From the NCBI GenBank assembly GCA_030917925.1, contig JAUPTV010000109.1, forward strand, positions 1-58,447: DNA of 58,447 nucleotides. The letters run 5' to 3'. Position 1 is the first letter of the stretch. Every line of letters starts with the position of its first letter. This document shows positions 58,433 to 58,447 of the stretch, piece by piece. The translations under genes and the position numbers were made by a program. The notes below the pieces were generated by a model. That model did not search any database, was not told where the DNA came from, and saw nothing but the letters and a program-made list of their open reading frames with translations. Source of the DNA: Pseudomonadota bacterium. GTDB taxonomy: Bacteria > Pseudomonadota > Gammaproteobacteria > Competibacterales > Competibacteraceae.

Positions 58433-58447
58433 ATGCCACAATTGAAA
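58433..58447 (+). CDS. Start of a gene cut by the right edge
   Basis: An ATG behind GGGAG (58421-58425) with spacing of seven opens five codons, M-P-Q-L-K, before the window ends. The ribosome binding site and lack of competing frames make a real start plausible, but the gene cannot be identified. Confidence 0.4.

Overview
The window looks like chromosome from a GC-rich (roughly 58-60% by eye) gammaproteobacterium. The order mlaF-mlaE-mlaD-mlaC-mlaB-murA-hisG-hisD, the tamA-tamB pair, RlmKL, RlmD and a HisZ-dependent short HisG all fit that class. The mix of housekeeping genes with C4-dicarboxylate TRAP transport, pyruvate phosphate dikinase, Uma2-like proteins and multicopy AAA-ATPase-like/PD-(D/E)XK proteins resembles Competibacter/Contendobacter-type genomes, but that assignment is inference without a database search. 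No rRNA, tRNA or CRISPR array was seen.

Layout. 1-5.3 kb: the 3' part of a secreted protein, debris of an ATPase gene, a minus-strand operon of a NifX-like cluster-binding protein and a metallo-beta-lactamase-fold enzyme, a sterol-desaturase-family membrane hydroxylase, then hemB with a coupled membrane-anchored protein. 5.5-9.9 kb: Uma2-like protein, aroE, folD, a DUF2147 protein and an iron-dependent alcohol dehydrogenase. 9.98-11.8 kb: a mobile-element zone with an IS4-like transposase stub and a complete IS200/IS605 element (tnpA and tnpB divergent, hairpin at each end). 11.8-16.8 kb: alanine dehydrogenase and two chemoreceptors with near-identical signalling halves but different sensor domains; a broken copy of the nifX-like 5' end lies between them. 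17-21.3 kb: CoA-transferase, a PIN toxin/HTH antitoxin module and an ABC exporter. 21.4-24.4 kb: a dctPQM TRAP operon. 24.5-30.8 kb: a Tat-exported DUF882 protein, an AT-rich control region, ybaK, rlmKL, tgt and the first DUF1703-type protein. 30.9-33.7 kb: ppdK. 34-40.3 kb: the mla lipid-transport operon running into murA-hisG-hisD. 40.4-45.9 kb: tamA-tamB on the opposite strand. 46-49.4 kb: cysM, a Fic enzyme, and a RelB/RelE-type module whose toxin has lost its normal start, followed by the stub of a DUF1156-type DNA methylase. 49.5-58.4 kb: a large secreted repeat protein, the second DUF1703-type protein, rlmD, a LysE exporter, a DUF4388 protein paired with an orphan multi-pass membrane protein, a thioredoxin-fold protein and the first codons of another gene.

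The envelope genes cooperate: Mla moves phospholipid, MurA starts peptidoglycan synthesis, and TamAB serves outer-membrane assembly or lipid transfer. The most interesting material lies in the accessory seams: recurrent duplicated 5' ends and stubs (nifX-like, an ABC-transporter start, the DUF1703 promoter, a DUF1156 N-terminus), an interspersed palindromic repeat family in at least three gaps, and a TnpB that lacks the usual RuvC-II glutamate but still has the right-end structure expected of a guide-RNA element.
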